DNA of 64,000 nucleotides from Thermochromatium tepidum ATCC 43061 (GTDB lineage Bacteria > Pseudomonadota > Gammaproteobacteria > Chromatiales > Chromatiaceae): NCBI RefSeq assembly GCF_009664085.1, contig NZ_CP039268.1, forward strand, positions 2,647,001 to 2,711,000, written 5' to 3'. Below the pieces are notes generated by a model. The model made no database searches. It was not told the DNA's origin and saw only the letters and a program-made list of their open reading frames with translations. Below are positions 49,181 to 58,249 of this stretch, in pieces (positions within the stretch are counted from its first letter, which is position 1; every line of letters begins with the position of its first letter). The translations under genes and the position numbers were made by a program.

Positions 49181-49548
49181 CAGACTTACTCATTCCTGTT
49201 CACACAGGAACAAAGCTGACTTCCTGCTTCGCAGAGGCCGGTTTCGCCTTGAGCGTGCCCAAGGCCAGAGCCCACCTCTCCACAGGCTGTCACCGAGCAA
49301 TCAGCTTGTCGCTGAAAGGGCTGGCAGCCGCCAACCGAACTCTCGGCCACTTTTTCAGATTGATCGCCGCGTTCACATCGCGGTCGTGGATACTTCCGCA
49401 ATCCGGACACGTCCACTCACGCACCGACAGCGTCTGAGGACACACCCCTAAGAACTCGGCGGCCTCTTGGAGGCATGACCATCTTGCGGACATGCAGATA
49501 TTACAACATTCTCGCAAAAAAGTTCAACTATTAACGAAACTGGTCGAG
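49172..49548 (-). mobile_element. Miniature IS607-type element interrupting yegQ
   Basis: 377 bp between GAGGGG and CGCACC of yegQ. Read leftward it begins with a short leader and then ATG at 49495 opening [22 protein letters not shown], which matches the MerR-like head of IS607 TnpA serine recombinases. This runs in the same frame straight into [25 protein letters not shown], the zinc-ribbon end of TnpB. So the middle of both genes is deleted and both element ends remain. GG dinucleotides flank it on both sides, as IS607 recombination requires. The last 70 bp, ending AAGTCTGATGGAACGG, recur in the relic at 58982. Ends may shift by two bases. Confidence 0.8.
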
Positions 49549-50388
49549 CCCCTCGATCTTGAGACAGTCGATCCCCATGGCCACCAAGCGCTCGACATGC
49601 TCGATGGCGCACAGATCGCGTGAATTGAGGATATAGGTGCCGTGCTCGTCCTCGAAGATCGGCATGTAATCGCCGGGGCGTTTGGACTCTTCCAGCAGAT
49701 AGACCGACTCGGCGGCCGGATGACGCTGTGCCGGCGCGGTCTTGGCCCCGACATCCGCCTTACCCAGACGATACTCCCAGCGGCAGGCGTTGGTGCAGGC
49801 ACCCTGGTTGGCGTCGCGATGATTGAAATACCCCGAGAGCAGACAGCGCCCTGAATAGGCGATGCAAAGCGCGCCATGGACGAAGACTTCGAGTTCCATG
49901 TCGGGACAGGCGTCCCGGATCTCGGCGATCTCTGCCAGGGATAGCTCACGCGAGAGGATGACACGCTTGAGCCCCTGCCGCTGCCAGAAGCGCACGGCGG
50001 CGGCGTTGACCGTGTTGGCCTGCACCGAGAGATGGATCGGCAGATCGGGCCAGTGCTCGCGTGCGAGCAGGATCAGGCCCGGATCGGCCATGATCAGCCC
50101 GTCTAGCTCCAGTTCGACGATGGGCCGCAGGTCGTCGATGAAGGTCTTGAGCTTGGCCCCGTGCGGCATGAGATTGGCGGCCAGATAGAGTCGTTTGCCC
50201 TGTTGGTGGGCCCGCTCGATCCCAGTGGCCAGATTGGCCAGATCGAAGTCGTTGTTGCGCACGCGCAGACTGTAGCGTGGCACGCCGGCATAGACGGCAT
50301 CGGCTCCATAGGCGAGCGCATAACTCAGATTGCGGAGTGTTCCGGCTGGGGACAGGAGTTCGGGGGTCTTTCGGGGAGTCGGAGTCAA
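49531..50388 (-). pseudogene. yegQ: yegQ (trhP), N-terminal fragment, U32 peptidase family
   Basis: Carries the main barrel of the U32 family: PELLSPAGTLRNLSYALAYGADAVYAG, PRYSLRVRNNDFDLANL, LYLAANLMPHGAKL, HLSVQANTVNAAAVRFWQRQG, LEVFVHGALCIAYSGRCLLSGYFNHRDANQGACTNACRW (the conserved Cys cluster) and IDCLKIEG. After KIEG at 49549 the frame runs into the inserted element and stops six codons later (LDQFR). The start is unclear: TTG at 50388 is closest to the E. coli start, and no ATG or good ribosome binding site is in frame. The catalytic Cys are intact, so a truncated product could be made. Confidence 0.85.
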
Positions 50389-50520
50389 GTTGGTGCTTGG
50401 CCTGTGGTGTGGTGCGAGATGGCCGTCATCACGGCCATGTCCGCAGTACGCTACGAAGACTATTGAAGGTGGCCCATCAAGACCCTCGGGCCAAAAGGCT
50501 GCCACACGCCTCGAGCGGTC

Positions 50521-50680
50521 CGTGAACGATAGGACGCTTTCAAGCCCTGGCCCTGTATGGAGGTAGATCTCGGCAAAGCGGGTCGGCGGGTTTTTTAGGG
50601 GCGCCGTAAGGCGCGATCGTCGCACCCATCCCTGCCTCAACCACCGCCCCCATCGCGGCTAAAGCCGCTCCTACGGGAGG
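50521..50680 (+). repeat. Dispersed intergenic repeat, copy A
   Basis: About 155 bp, roughly 80 percent identical to the reverse complement of 59484-59638. Shared blocks include AAGCGGGTCGGCGGGTTT, TTAGGGGCGCCGTAAGGCGC and ATCGCGGCTAAAGCCGCTCC. The last block is a REP-type palindrome common in gammaproteobacterial intergenic DNA. It lies upstream of the yegQ start; the rest of the gap to 50798 holds a small CTCCC/GGGAG hairpin near 50700 and AT-rich sequence. Confidence 0.8.
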
Positions 50681-50798
50681 AGCCCTCATCCCCATCCGTC
50701 TCCCTCCGGCGGGAGAAGGGCTTGCTCAGGCTGCCCTGATATCCTAATCATGACCAGTCTATTTTTAAGGGCCTGGTTAATAGGGCCGGATAATAATA

Positions 50799-51947
50799 TC
50801 AGCGTAATTCCACCTCGACCCTCAGCCGTTCATCACCACCAAAGCGGCGCGGACGCAGCACCTCGACCTCGGTCTTGGTACCAGGTGCGGCATCAAGCAG
50901 GGCGAGACGGATGTCCGCATAGCTTGCGATCGGCTGTCCACCGACCCGGACGAGGCGATCGCCGGTTTGCAGACCCGCCGTTTGCGCGCCGCTGTCTTCG
51001 GCAAAGCCATCGATCACCATCCCGCCCTCGGGCGCCGGCTGGCCGAGCAGTATGCCGAGTTTGCCCGTGGGCGGCAGTTCGACCGGATCCGGATAGAGGA
51101 AGAAGTCGGCGACACGCGGATCCGGTGTGCGCCCCTGGCCATCGAGCAGCGTGGCCATAGGGACCGGCAGGCGGCGGGCGAGCCGCTTGGGGATACCCTG
51201 ACCGTATTCGATGTGGCCGTCGCCGCTGATCACGACCAGCGTGCGTTCGGGGTGCTCGGCCAGGTAGCGCGCGGCACGCTCGGCCATGCCCTCGTCCCAG
51301 AGGAGCTGGACCTCTAGGAAATGCTCGAAGTCGCGCCGCTGCTCGGGTGGATGGCGATCGAAGACGGCTTTCAGCCGGAGGCGGTAATCCAGGTCCGAAC
51401 GATCGATTTCGGGCAGACGCGCGCGCTCGGACTCGCTCAGGCTTGCGATGCCGCCGTCGCCGACCCGGCGTGTGAGCTCGGATTCGAGATTGAGCGCAAT
51501 CAGCGGGACCCGATGGGCACGCGCCAGACGCAGGATGGGACGATAGAGCCGGTAGTCGAAGCGCCAGCGGTCGAAATACTGGGTGCGACGCAGCAGCTCG
51601 GCCTCGTCGATCTCACCGACGACATAGGCGTCGAGCGCCGGCTGATAGGGCTGCTGGAACATCTCCATCCCGATCGCCACCGAGCGACCACGCGCCAGCA
51701 GACCTTCGATGATGGCCGCCTGGTTGAGATGATCGGCGTAGCGGTCGTGCTGCTCGCCGACGAAGATCACGCGTTTGTCGTCCAGACGCTCGATCAGCGC
51801 ATCCATGTCGGTCAGATGCGCGCTCTCCAGCACCCGTGTCGGGTTGCCCTGGAGTGACGACATGGGCAACTCACCGGCCAGGGTCAGGTTGCCCGCCATC
51901 ACGAGGATGAACGCCCACGTCAGTCTGTCATGGATTCGATGCAACAT
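50799..51947 (-). CDS. ChaN-like (Tiki-fold) lipoprotein-type protein with PDZ domain
   Basis: 382 aa. A signal-peptide-like head (MAGNLTLAG-region) is followed by the ChaN/DUF399 domain: RVIFVGEQHDRYADHLNQAAIIEGLL (conserved Glu-His), AIGMEMFQQPYQPALDAYVVGEIDEAELLRRTQYFDRWRF-type core and VVISGDGHIEYGQGIPKRLARR. ChaN of Campylobacter binds haem. The C-terminal 95 residues are a PDZ domain (LGILLGQPAPEGGMVIDGFAEDSGAQTAGLQTGDRLVRVGG). ATG at 51947 has AGGGG six bases upstream. A role in iron or haem handling is inference. Confidence 0.82.
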   Translation of the reverse strand: MLHRIHDRLTWAFILVMAGNLTLAGELPMSSLQGNPTRVLESAHLTDMDALIERLDDKRVIFVGEQHDRYADHLNQAAIIEGLLARGRSVAIGMEMFQQPYQPALDAYVVGEIDEAELLRRTQYFDRWRFDYRLYRPILRLARAHRVPLIALNLESELTRRVGDGGIASLSESERARLPEIDRSDLDYRLRLKAVFDRHPPEQRRDFEHFLEVQLLWDEGMAERAARYLAEHPERTLVVISGDGHIEYGQGIPKRLARRLPVPMATLLDGQGRTPDPRVADFFLYPDPVELPPTGKLGILLGQPAPEGGMVIDGFAEDSGAQTAGLQTGDRLVRVGGQPIASYADIRLALLDAAPGTKTEVEVLRPRRFGGDERLRVEVELR

Positions 51948-51975
51948 GCGCTACCCCTTTGGGATGTAACAGGAT

Positions 51976-53109
51976 TCAGACCGACGCCGATCTATCCAGC
52001 GCCTCCAGATAGGCCCGTGCGCTGCGCATCCATTCGTACTCGGCCACGGCGGCGCGCAATTCGGACGCCGGGGGCGGATGGTCCAGTGTCTCGCGCATCG
52101 CCGCGGTCAGCGCCGCGACATCGCCCACCGGCACCAGCGGCCCATGACGCCCGCCGGCCAGGATCTCGGACGGACCGCTCGGGCAATCAGTCGCAACCGC
52201 CGGCACACCGAGTGCCAGTGCCTCGGTGAGCACGTTCGGCGAGCCCTCCCAGACCGATGAAAGCACGAACAAGGCCGCGCGTGCCAGATAGGCCGGAAGC
52301 TGGGTCTGGAATCCCGGCAGGGCGACATCGGCGTCCAGTCCCAGTTCGGCGATCAGCGCCTCCAGTCTTCTGCGCCCCCCGCCCTCACCCAGGATCATCA
52401 GCCGACAGTCGCGCTCGGCCCGGAGACGGGCGAAGGCACGGATCAGGGTCGGGAAGTCCTTCTGGCGCTGAAACCGCCCTGCACCCATGATGACTGGCGG
52501 CTGTCCAGGCGCCAGCCATGGATGTGGGCAGGGGGCGGCGGCGGCTTCGTAGAGATTCGGCGTGATGACCGGATTGCGGATGACCCGGATCCGCGTGCGC
52601 GGGATCCGGGCGAGGCGCGCCGTGTCCTCGGCCACACCCTCGGAGACGGCGACGATGCTGTCGAGCGCCGGATAGAGCCGGCGGATCGGCCAGTAGCGCA
52701 GCCAGCGCTCGAAGGCACCACGCTCGGCCATGGCGGTCGAGAGGTTGGTCCCGAGTCGCAGCACCAGCCGCGTATCTACGCCGCTCAGGGCGCGTGCCAG
52801 CACGGCAGCGCGTCCGGCGCGATCCTTGGCTGCCAGAAGGGCGCGCGGTCGGCGCGCGCGCAGATAACCGGCCAGCTCGGGCACGGCCAGCAACGTCTGG
52901 CGCGCGTGCAGTCGCACCCGCTCGACCGCTTCCGGACAGTGTGCCAGATGCGGACTCTCGTCACGGATCAACACCAGCTCCACCCGCTCGCCTAGCGCGA
53001 CGAAACCCTGCAACAGATGGATCAGCATCCGCTCGACCCCGCCTGCGCCCGAGAAGGAGGCGAAGACGGCGATCGGGCGCTGGTCGCTTGATGAGTCCTG
53101 AGCGGGCAT
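51976..53109 (-). CDS. GT4-family glycosyltransferase
   Basis: 377 aa. Glycine-rich acceptor loop FASFSGAGGVERMLIHLLQGF; C-terminal domain with VIMGAGRFQRQKDFPTLIRAFARL, LMILGEGGGRRRLEALIAELG and the E-x7-E region LSSVWEGSPNVLTEALALGVPAVATDCPSGPSEIL. This places it in the capsule/LPS-type GT4 group. It follows 28 bp upstream of the ChaN-like gene in the same direction. The sugar and acceptor are unknown. Confidence 0.87.
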   Translation of the reverse strand: MPAQDSSSDQRPIAVFASFSGAGGVERMLIHLLQGFVALGERVELVLIRDESPHLAHCPEAVERVRLHARQTLLAVPELAGYLRARRPRALLAAKDRAGRAAVLARALSGVDTRLVLRLGTNLSTAMAERGAFERWLRYWPIRRLYPALDSIVAVSEGVAEDTARLARIPRTRIRVIRNPVITPNLYEAAAAPCPHPWLAPGQPPVIMGAGRFQRQKDFPTLIRAFARLRAERDCRLMILGEGGGRRRLEALIAELGLDADVALPGFQTQLPAYLARAALFVLSSVWEGSPNVLTEALALGVPAVATDCPSGPSEILAGGRHGPLVPVGDVAALTAAMRETLDHPPPASELRAAVAEYEWMRSARAYLEALDRSASV

Positions 53110-53350
53110 GAGGTAGCCTGTGGCACGTTTTCCACATGTCGCGCCTGTCCAAGAGACGCGCTATGCTCTCCAGTCAGGGCGCTACGTGGTGCTGGATTCC
53201 GGTGAGACATCATAAACCACAGCCGGTCTGCCGAACGCAGTTTGGTGTGAATTGGCGCACGAATCCAGTCCTTGGTCTAACCTTGGGATCACCTGCTCCC
53301 GCGATTCACCGAAACCCATGCCTGGGTGTCTCAAAAACAGGAGCCTTGTG

Positions 53351-55924
53351 ATGGACAGAAACACGCTGACCGGGAGATTGATCCCGATCCTCTTGCTGGT
53401 TGTCTCAGGGGCCGTGTCAGCGGCTGAGGTTCAGCTGCAACCACCAGGCGTCGCCAACCAGGCGTCATCCACCCCAATATCGACGGTGACGGCACAACAG
53501 CTCAGAGGTCGCCTGGGGCTTGCACCATCCTCGGCCGCCGCCACGCTCGCACTGACCGATGAGGACAAAAAGCGCCTGAGCCTGAATGCCGAGGCCGCTG
53601 TCTCGGGCAAGCCCTTCATGGTGGGGGCCGTCAAGCCGATCGACATCGCCATCGATCTCAAGCCCATCGATGTCAAGTCCATGGGCGATCAGACCTACTC
53701 CTTTGCCAAGGGCCTCGTGCGCGTCGCCGAGGGTAAACTCAACTGGGTCATGCGTCTGGATACCGTCGATTCCAGCGGAACGCGGCTGCTCCTAGACAAC
53801 ATCCAGCTACCGAAGGGCGCCAAGATCCATCTCTATAACGACGCCGGCGACCTGCACAGCTATGCGAACGTCGGTGAGCGCCTATGGACGCACACCTTCA
53901 CCGGTGATCAACTCTATCTCCAGGTCGAGGTCGCCGAAGAGGATTCGGACGCTGTGCGCTTTACCATCGCCTCGGCCATGCTGCGCTATCCATTGCCACC
54001 TGAGTTCTGTCCTAATGCCCCCTGCATCCAGGATGCCTCCTGTGCCACGGCCACCGACTGGCCTGAGATCGACAAGGTGCGCAAGGCGGTCGCCTACATC
54101 AACTTCATTGAGGATGGCTGGGGCTATGCCTGTAGCGCTGGGTTGTTGGCCGATACCGACCCGAACACCACCATCCCCTATCTCCTCACGGCCGATCACT
54201 GTGTGAATGATCCAGATGTCGCGGCCACGGTCGAGGCCTGGTTCGATTACCGGACACCAGACTGCAATCTTGGCTGTCAACCGGTGCCGCCTGGTACCTT
54301 CACCACCCTGGGTGCGACCCTGATCCAGAACTCGTCTGTCGATGATCATAGTCTCCTGCTCCTCGATGAGCCGCCGCCTGCCGATGCCTGGTATCTGGGC
54401 TGGACCAGCACGCCCGTGGCCTGGTCCAATGGGGCCATGCTCTTTCGCCTGAGTCATCCCAGGCGCGCACCGCAGTCCTTCTCAACCCATCAAGTCGACA
54501 GCGGGATCGATCCAATCCAGTACTGCGCTGCCACGACCCTGCCGCGCGGTGCCTATATCTTCAGCCGCAATGTCGTCGGCGCGGTCGAGCCGGGCAGCAG
54601 TGGTGCCCCGCTGTTGACGGCCAGCGGGCAGGTCGTCGGTCAGGCCTATGGGGTCTGTGGCTTCAACATCGACGACTTCTGTGATTCGGTCTCCAACGTC
54701 ACGGTCGACGGCGCCTTTGCCAATTACTATCAATGGGTGAAGCCCTGGCTGGATCCGGATATGAACAATCTGCCGCTCAGCGTCCACAAGATCGGTGGCG
54801 GTGATGGGCGCGTCACGGCGATCGCCGTCCGCGCGGCCGATGACACGCCGCCGGCGACCCAGCCCGATCCCCCCTCGGGTCCGGTGGAGTCCCAGCCCGA
54901 ATGGCCCTGGCAGGCACGGCTGACCATCAGCACCTGGCGTTTGAATGGCGACTGGACCTGCGGTGGCTCGGTGGTCCATCCCAACTGGATCCTGACTGCG
55001 GCCCATTGCGTGGTCGATGACATCGATGGGCGCTTCACCACGGTTGCGCCCTCGGCGATCGAGGTGCGCACCGGCTCCAGCCGACCCGATTGCGGTGGCC
55101 AGGTATCCAAGGTCAAGCGGATCGTCAAGCATCCCAAGTTCGATCCCGTCACGGGCGACAGCGACATTGCGCTGCTGGAGCTCAAGGAACCGGTCTGGGC
55201 CGAGCCGATCCGCCCCGTCACCTGTGAACGCGAGGAGGCGCTCGCCTGCATCAATACGCGCGGCCTGATCACGGGCTGGGGAAAGGCCGAGATGTGCGAG
55301 GCGTCCGGTTATTCGATGACCGTGCTCAAGGGTCAGGAGGCCAGGATCGTCAGCCCCAACGACTGCCGGCAGTATGAAGGGGACGATAGAAACATCCGCA
55401 TCACCAGCAACATGATCTGCGCACGTTCGACGCCCGCCAATGGCGCCTGTCAACTGGAAGACGGTAGCCCGCTGGTGGTGAGCAACAAGCGCGGCGGCTA
55501 TGTGCAGGCGGGGATCGTGAGTTGGTCGCGTCCCAATCAGGGCACACTGATCAATCGGATGACCGATCCCAATGATTACACAGATAGGATCAACGATTGC
55601 ACCCTCTTGACGGATGACCGCGCCGTCTATACGCGCCTGGCCAACTATGTCGACTGGATGGAGACGACCACAGGGCTTGATTTCAGCTCGGACGTGGGGC
55701 CGGGCGTGATCGACTGTGGCGGTGTCTGCGTCGGTCGCTATGCCAAGGACACGCGCGTGACCCTGATCGCCCAACCGGATCATGGATCATTCTTCGACGG
55801 TTGGCAGGGGGCCTGTAGCGGCAAGGACACTACCTGTGAGGTCAGTATGACCCAGGCCCAGAGCGTCAAGGCGCTGTTTAGACCCATGCAGCCGCGTTCG
55901 CTGTGTGCGGCTTGCACGCCCTGA
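53351..55924 (+). CDS. Secreted tandem trypsin-like protease, second domain lacking catalytic Ser
   Basis: 857 aa with a signal peptide (LLLVVSGAVSAAE) and AGGAG seven bases before ATG. The first peptidase (about 250-470) is lysyl-endopeptidase-like with an apparent triad: His283 in LTADHC, Asp331/332 in VDDHSLLLL and Ser417 in GSSGAPL. The second (about 515-775) is chymotrypsin-like, with WPWQARLTIS, His552 in LTAAHC and Asp605 in SDIALLEL. However, the GDSGGP site reads CQLEDGSPLVV, putting Asp704 where Ser belongs. A C-terminal bacterial repeat (IDCGGVCVGRYAKDTRVTLIA and FDGWQGACSG) ends the protein. It has many Cys and is probably exported. No protein partner is adjacent. Confidence 0.85.
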   Translation: MDRNTLTGRLIPILLLVVSGAVSAAEVQLQPPGVANQASSTPISTVTAQQLRGRLGLAPSSAAATLALTDEDKKRLSLNAEAAVSGKPFMVGAVKPIDIAIDLKPIDVKSMGDQTYSFAKGLVRVAEGKLNWVMRLDTVDSSGTRLLLDNIQLPKGAKIHLYNDAGDLHSYANVGERLWTHTFTGDQLYLQVEVAEEDSDAVRFTIASAMLRYPLPPEFCPNAPCIQDASCATATDWPEIDKVRKAVAYINFIEDGWGYACSAGLLADTDPNTTIPYLLTADHCVNDPDVAATVEAWFDYRTPDCNLGCQPVPPGTFTTLGATLIQNSSVDDHSLLLLDEPPPADAWYLGWTSTPVAWSNGAMLFRLSHPRRAPQSFSTHQVDSGIDPIQYCAATTLPRGAYIFSRNVVGAVEPGSSGAPLLTASGQVVGQAYGVCGFNIDDFCDSVSNVTVDGAFANYYQWVKPWLDPDMNNLPLSVHKIGGGDGRVTAIAVRAADDTPPATQPDPPSGPVESQPEWPWQARLTISTWRLNGDWTCGGSVVHPNWILTAAHCVVDDIDGRFTTVAPSAIEVRTGSSRPDCGGQVSKVKRIVKHPKFDPVTGDSDIALLELKEPVWAEPIRPVTCEREEALACINTRGLITGWGKAEMCEASGYSMTVLKGQEARIVSPNDCRQYEGDDRNIRITSNMICARSTPANGACQLEDGSPLVVSNKRGGYVQAGIVSWSRPNQGTLINRMTDPNDYTDRINDCTLLTDDRAVYTRLANYVDWMETTTGLDFSSDVGPGVIDCGGVCVGRYAKDTRVTLIAQPDHGSFFDGWQGACSGKDTTCEVSMTQAQSVKALFRPMQPRSLCAACTP

Positions 55925-56109
55925 TCGGGGATCGCCGGCTGGGCGAGCGCGGATCTCTTGCTCAGCCGGTGGTTTGAAATAAGCTCGCGCTTAGCGCGCA
56001 CTCGACGGCGAGACAACCGTCACCCGGCCCTCGCGCCTCTGCGGGGCTCGCACGGCTCGCAACGCAACCGACCGGGCTTTGGGGTCGTCGTCGGGCGTCC
56101 TGCCCTCCT

Positions 56110-58056
56110 TCAAGGGGCGCGTCCGGGCACAGGCGGCAGGAATTCGCGCAGGCGTCGCGGCTCCAGCCCAAGCCGCTCGGCATAGATGATCCGGTAGCTT
56201 AAGACACGCTCGACATAGTGGCGCGTCTCAGCAAAGGGGATGAGCGCGATCCAGAGATCGGCGTCCATACAGGTCTCGGGCAACCAACCATCGACACGCG
56301 CTGGACCGGCATTGTAGGCCGCCGTGGCCAGGGCCGCATGGCCGAAACGGTCTCGCATCCGGGTCAGATAGGCACTGCCAAGCCGGATATTGAGCACTGG
56401 ATTGAGCAGATCCCAGCGCGAGGGTCGGGCAAGACCCAGTTCAGTGGCCAGTTGTGCAGCGGTCTTCGGCATCAGCTGCATCAGGCCGAGCGCCCCCGCC
56501 GGCGAGGCGATGGCATGGTCGAACACGCTCTCCTGACGCATCACAGCCTGGATCCACTCTGGCTCGATCCCGACCTGCCAGGACTCTTCGGCGGCTAGAT
56601 CGCGATAGGCGAGCGGAAAGCGGATCTCCAGATCGTCCCAATAGCCTGAGCGGGCGAGCATGGCGATGGCCTGATCGTGCCAGCCGCGATCGTGCGCCAG
56701 CCGGGCGGCGGCCATGAGTCCTGTCGCGTCCAACCGACCGGCCAGCGTGCGCCATTCGCGCCGGACATCGACCTCGCGCCTGAGCTGGTCGAGCGCGAGG
56801 ATGCGTCGATAGGCCGGTTCCTGGGCCAGGGTCTGGATCTGCTCGGGCGCAACCCGCACCGGGCGGTGTTCGAGATTGTAGGGCCGATCCAGACGATCAG
56901 CCGCCATAAAGCCCCAAAAGCTGCGCTCACGTGCCGCCTCGGTCAGGGTCGCCTGGGCCACCTCGGCCTGCCCAAGGAGCTTTTGGGCCACGCCCAGCCA
57001 ATAGAGCCAACGCTCGCGCTTGATCTCACACTCAGGCATCCGCTCGATCCATTTGGCCACCCAGTCCCAGGCGCGGAGGCTGATGGCCATGCGCAGACGA
57101 CGTTCCTGCTCGGGCAGATTGTCTGCATTTGGCGCGATGGCATCCCAGTAGAGCAACCCCAGGCGATCGCCAGATTCGGCCAGCGCACGTCCGACCGCGC
57201 CATAGGCCCGCTCCCGGGCACGCGGGTCCTCGTCTAGGATTGGTTCGAGCCGTTGCAAGGCCGCAACCACAGGCGCTGGATCGCGCCCGCCTGCACGCTG
57301 CCCGCGGGCCGGCTGCATCATGGTCGCGATCCCGTGCGCGAGGATGGCGGCGCGCATCGGATGGGACCCCTCAGGCGGGTCCTCGCTGAGGACGCGCTCG
57401 GGCGTGCGATCGACCCTGAGCCAGAGCTCTAACCAGGGCCGCTCGGACTCGGGTAGTTGCCGACCGATATAACGCGCCAGCCCTGGGTGACCGGCCTCCA
57501 GGGCCAGCCGGACGCGCGCCCAGATCAGATCCGTGGTCAGCCGTCCCGCCTTGATCCAGTGCTCGAACACAGGGTCACACTCCTTAGGCTGTGACCGGCC
57601 CACTAACCAGATCGGTTCGACCTTAGACAGCGCCTCCTCGGCGCGCCCGGTCTCGATCAGTGCGCGCAGAAAAAGACAATGGCGCTCGATCGAGTCATCC
57701 GGACGATAGAGACGCGCATAGTCTGTCCAGCGTCCGGCCTTGGCCAGCCGACCTAGATAGATCGGACGCAACCGTTCGGCCAGCGGGGTATCTGGATAGT
57801 CGGAGAGGAAGGACTCGAGGCTTGAGTCCGGCGTCTGGTCCAGATCGCGTGTCAGCTCCATGAAGACCAGATAGGGATAAAGCGGATCTTCGCGCAGACC
57901 CTCAGCCAGGGTCCAAAAGGTCTCCAGGTCGCCGCCTTTGAGGGCCGACTCGGCGGCGAGAAAATCCGTGCGGGCGTCGGCGCGGATCTCCAGGGCCAGG
58001 GTGCAGGAGACGGCGAACAGCGTAAGGGTTAGGATGGCGGAAGGGCGTGCGGACAC
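56110..58056 (-). CDS. slt: Soluble lytic murein transglycosylase
   Basis: 648 aa periplasmic enzyme. A signal peptide is followed by a long superhelical alpha domain (about 30-470) and a C-terminal SLT domain: AVMRQESVFDHAIASPAGALGLMQLMPKTAAQLA (Glu of RQES), LGSAYLTRMRDRFG, ATAAYNAGPARVDGWLP and FAETRHYVERVLSY. The start is GTG at 58056 with GAGG eight bases upstream. The flanking gap 55925-56109 has an imperfect CCGGCTG...CAGCCGG hairpin near 55935 that may terminate both convergent genes. Confidence 0.95.
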   Translation of the reverse strand: MSARPSAILTLTLFAVSCTLALEIRADARTDFLAAESALKGGDLETFWTLAEGLREDPLYPYLVFMELTRDLDQTPDSSLESFLSDYPDTPLAERLRPIYLGRLAKAGRWTDYARLYRPDDSIERHCLFLRALIETGRAEEALSKVEPIWLVGRSQPKECDPVFEHWIKAGRLTTDLIWARVRLALEAGHPGLARYIGRQLPESERPWLELWLRVDRTPERVLSEDPPEGSHPMRAAILAHGIATMMQPARGQRAGGRDPAPVVAALQRLEPILDEDPRARERAYGAVGRALAESGDRLGLLYWDAIAPNADNLPEQERRLRMAISLRAWDWVAKWIERMPECEIKRERWLYWLGVAQKLLGQAEVAQATLTEAARERSFWGFMAADRLDRPYNLEHRPVRVAPEQIQTLAQEPAYRRILALDQLRREVDVRREWRTLAGRLDATGLMAAARLAHDRGWHDQAIAMLARSGYWDDLEIRFPLAYRDLAAEESWQVGIEPEWIQAVMRQESVFDHAIASPAGALGLMQLMPKTAAQLATELGLARPSRWDLLNPVLNIRLGSAYLTRMRDRFGHAALATAAYNAGPARVDGWLPETCMDADLWIALIPFAETRHYVERVLSYRIIYAERLGLEPRRLREFLPPVPGRAP

Positions 58057-58114
58057 AACAATCGCCTCGACAATGACGGACTCATCGATTTGGCCCCTTG
58101 AAGGAACCTCTTAC

Positions 58115-58234
58115 ATGCGAACGATTATTGTAGTCAGCCTTTCATTTCTGGTCGGTGTCTGCATCGGCGCCTTCCTGGCACTTGGTTTCGTTTTGGGACT
58201 GGGGGCGGCGAGTGGGATGCTGATGGGGGCCTAG
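58115..58234 (+). CDS. 39-aa single-pass membrane peptide, uncharacterised
   Basis: MRTIIVVSLSFLVGVCIGAF-type sequence with one strongly hydrophobic helix and a Gly-rich tail. ATG at 58115 is preceded by AAGGA at nine bases, a good site. It is divergent from slt, with 58 bp between starts. Codon use is like its neighbours. No homologue was recognised. Confidence 0.5.
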   Translation: MRTIIVVSLSFLVGVCIGAFLALGFVLGLGAASGMLMGA

Positions 58235-58249
58235 GCCGGGGTCATGGCA

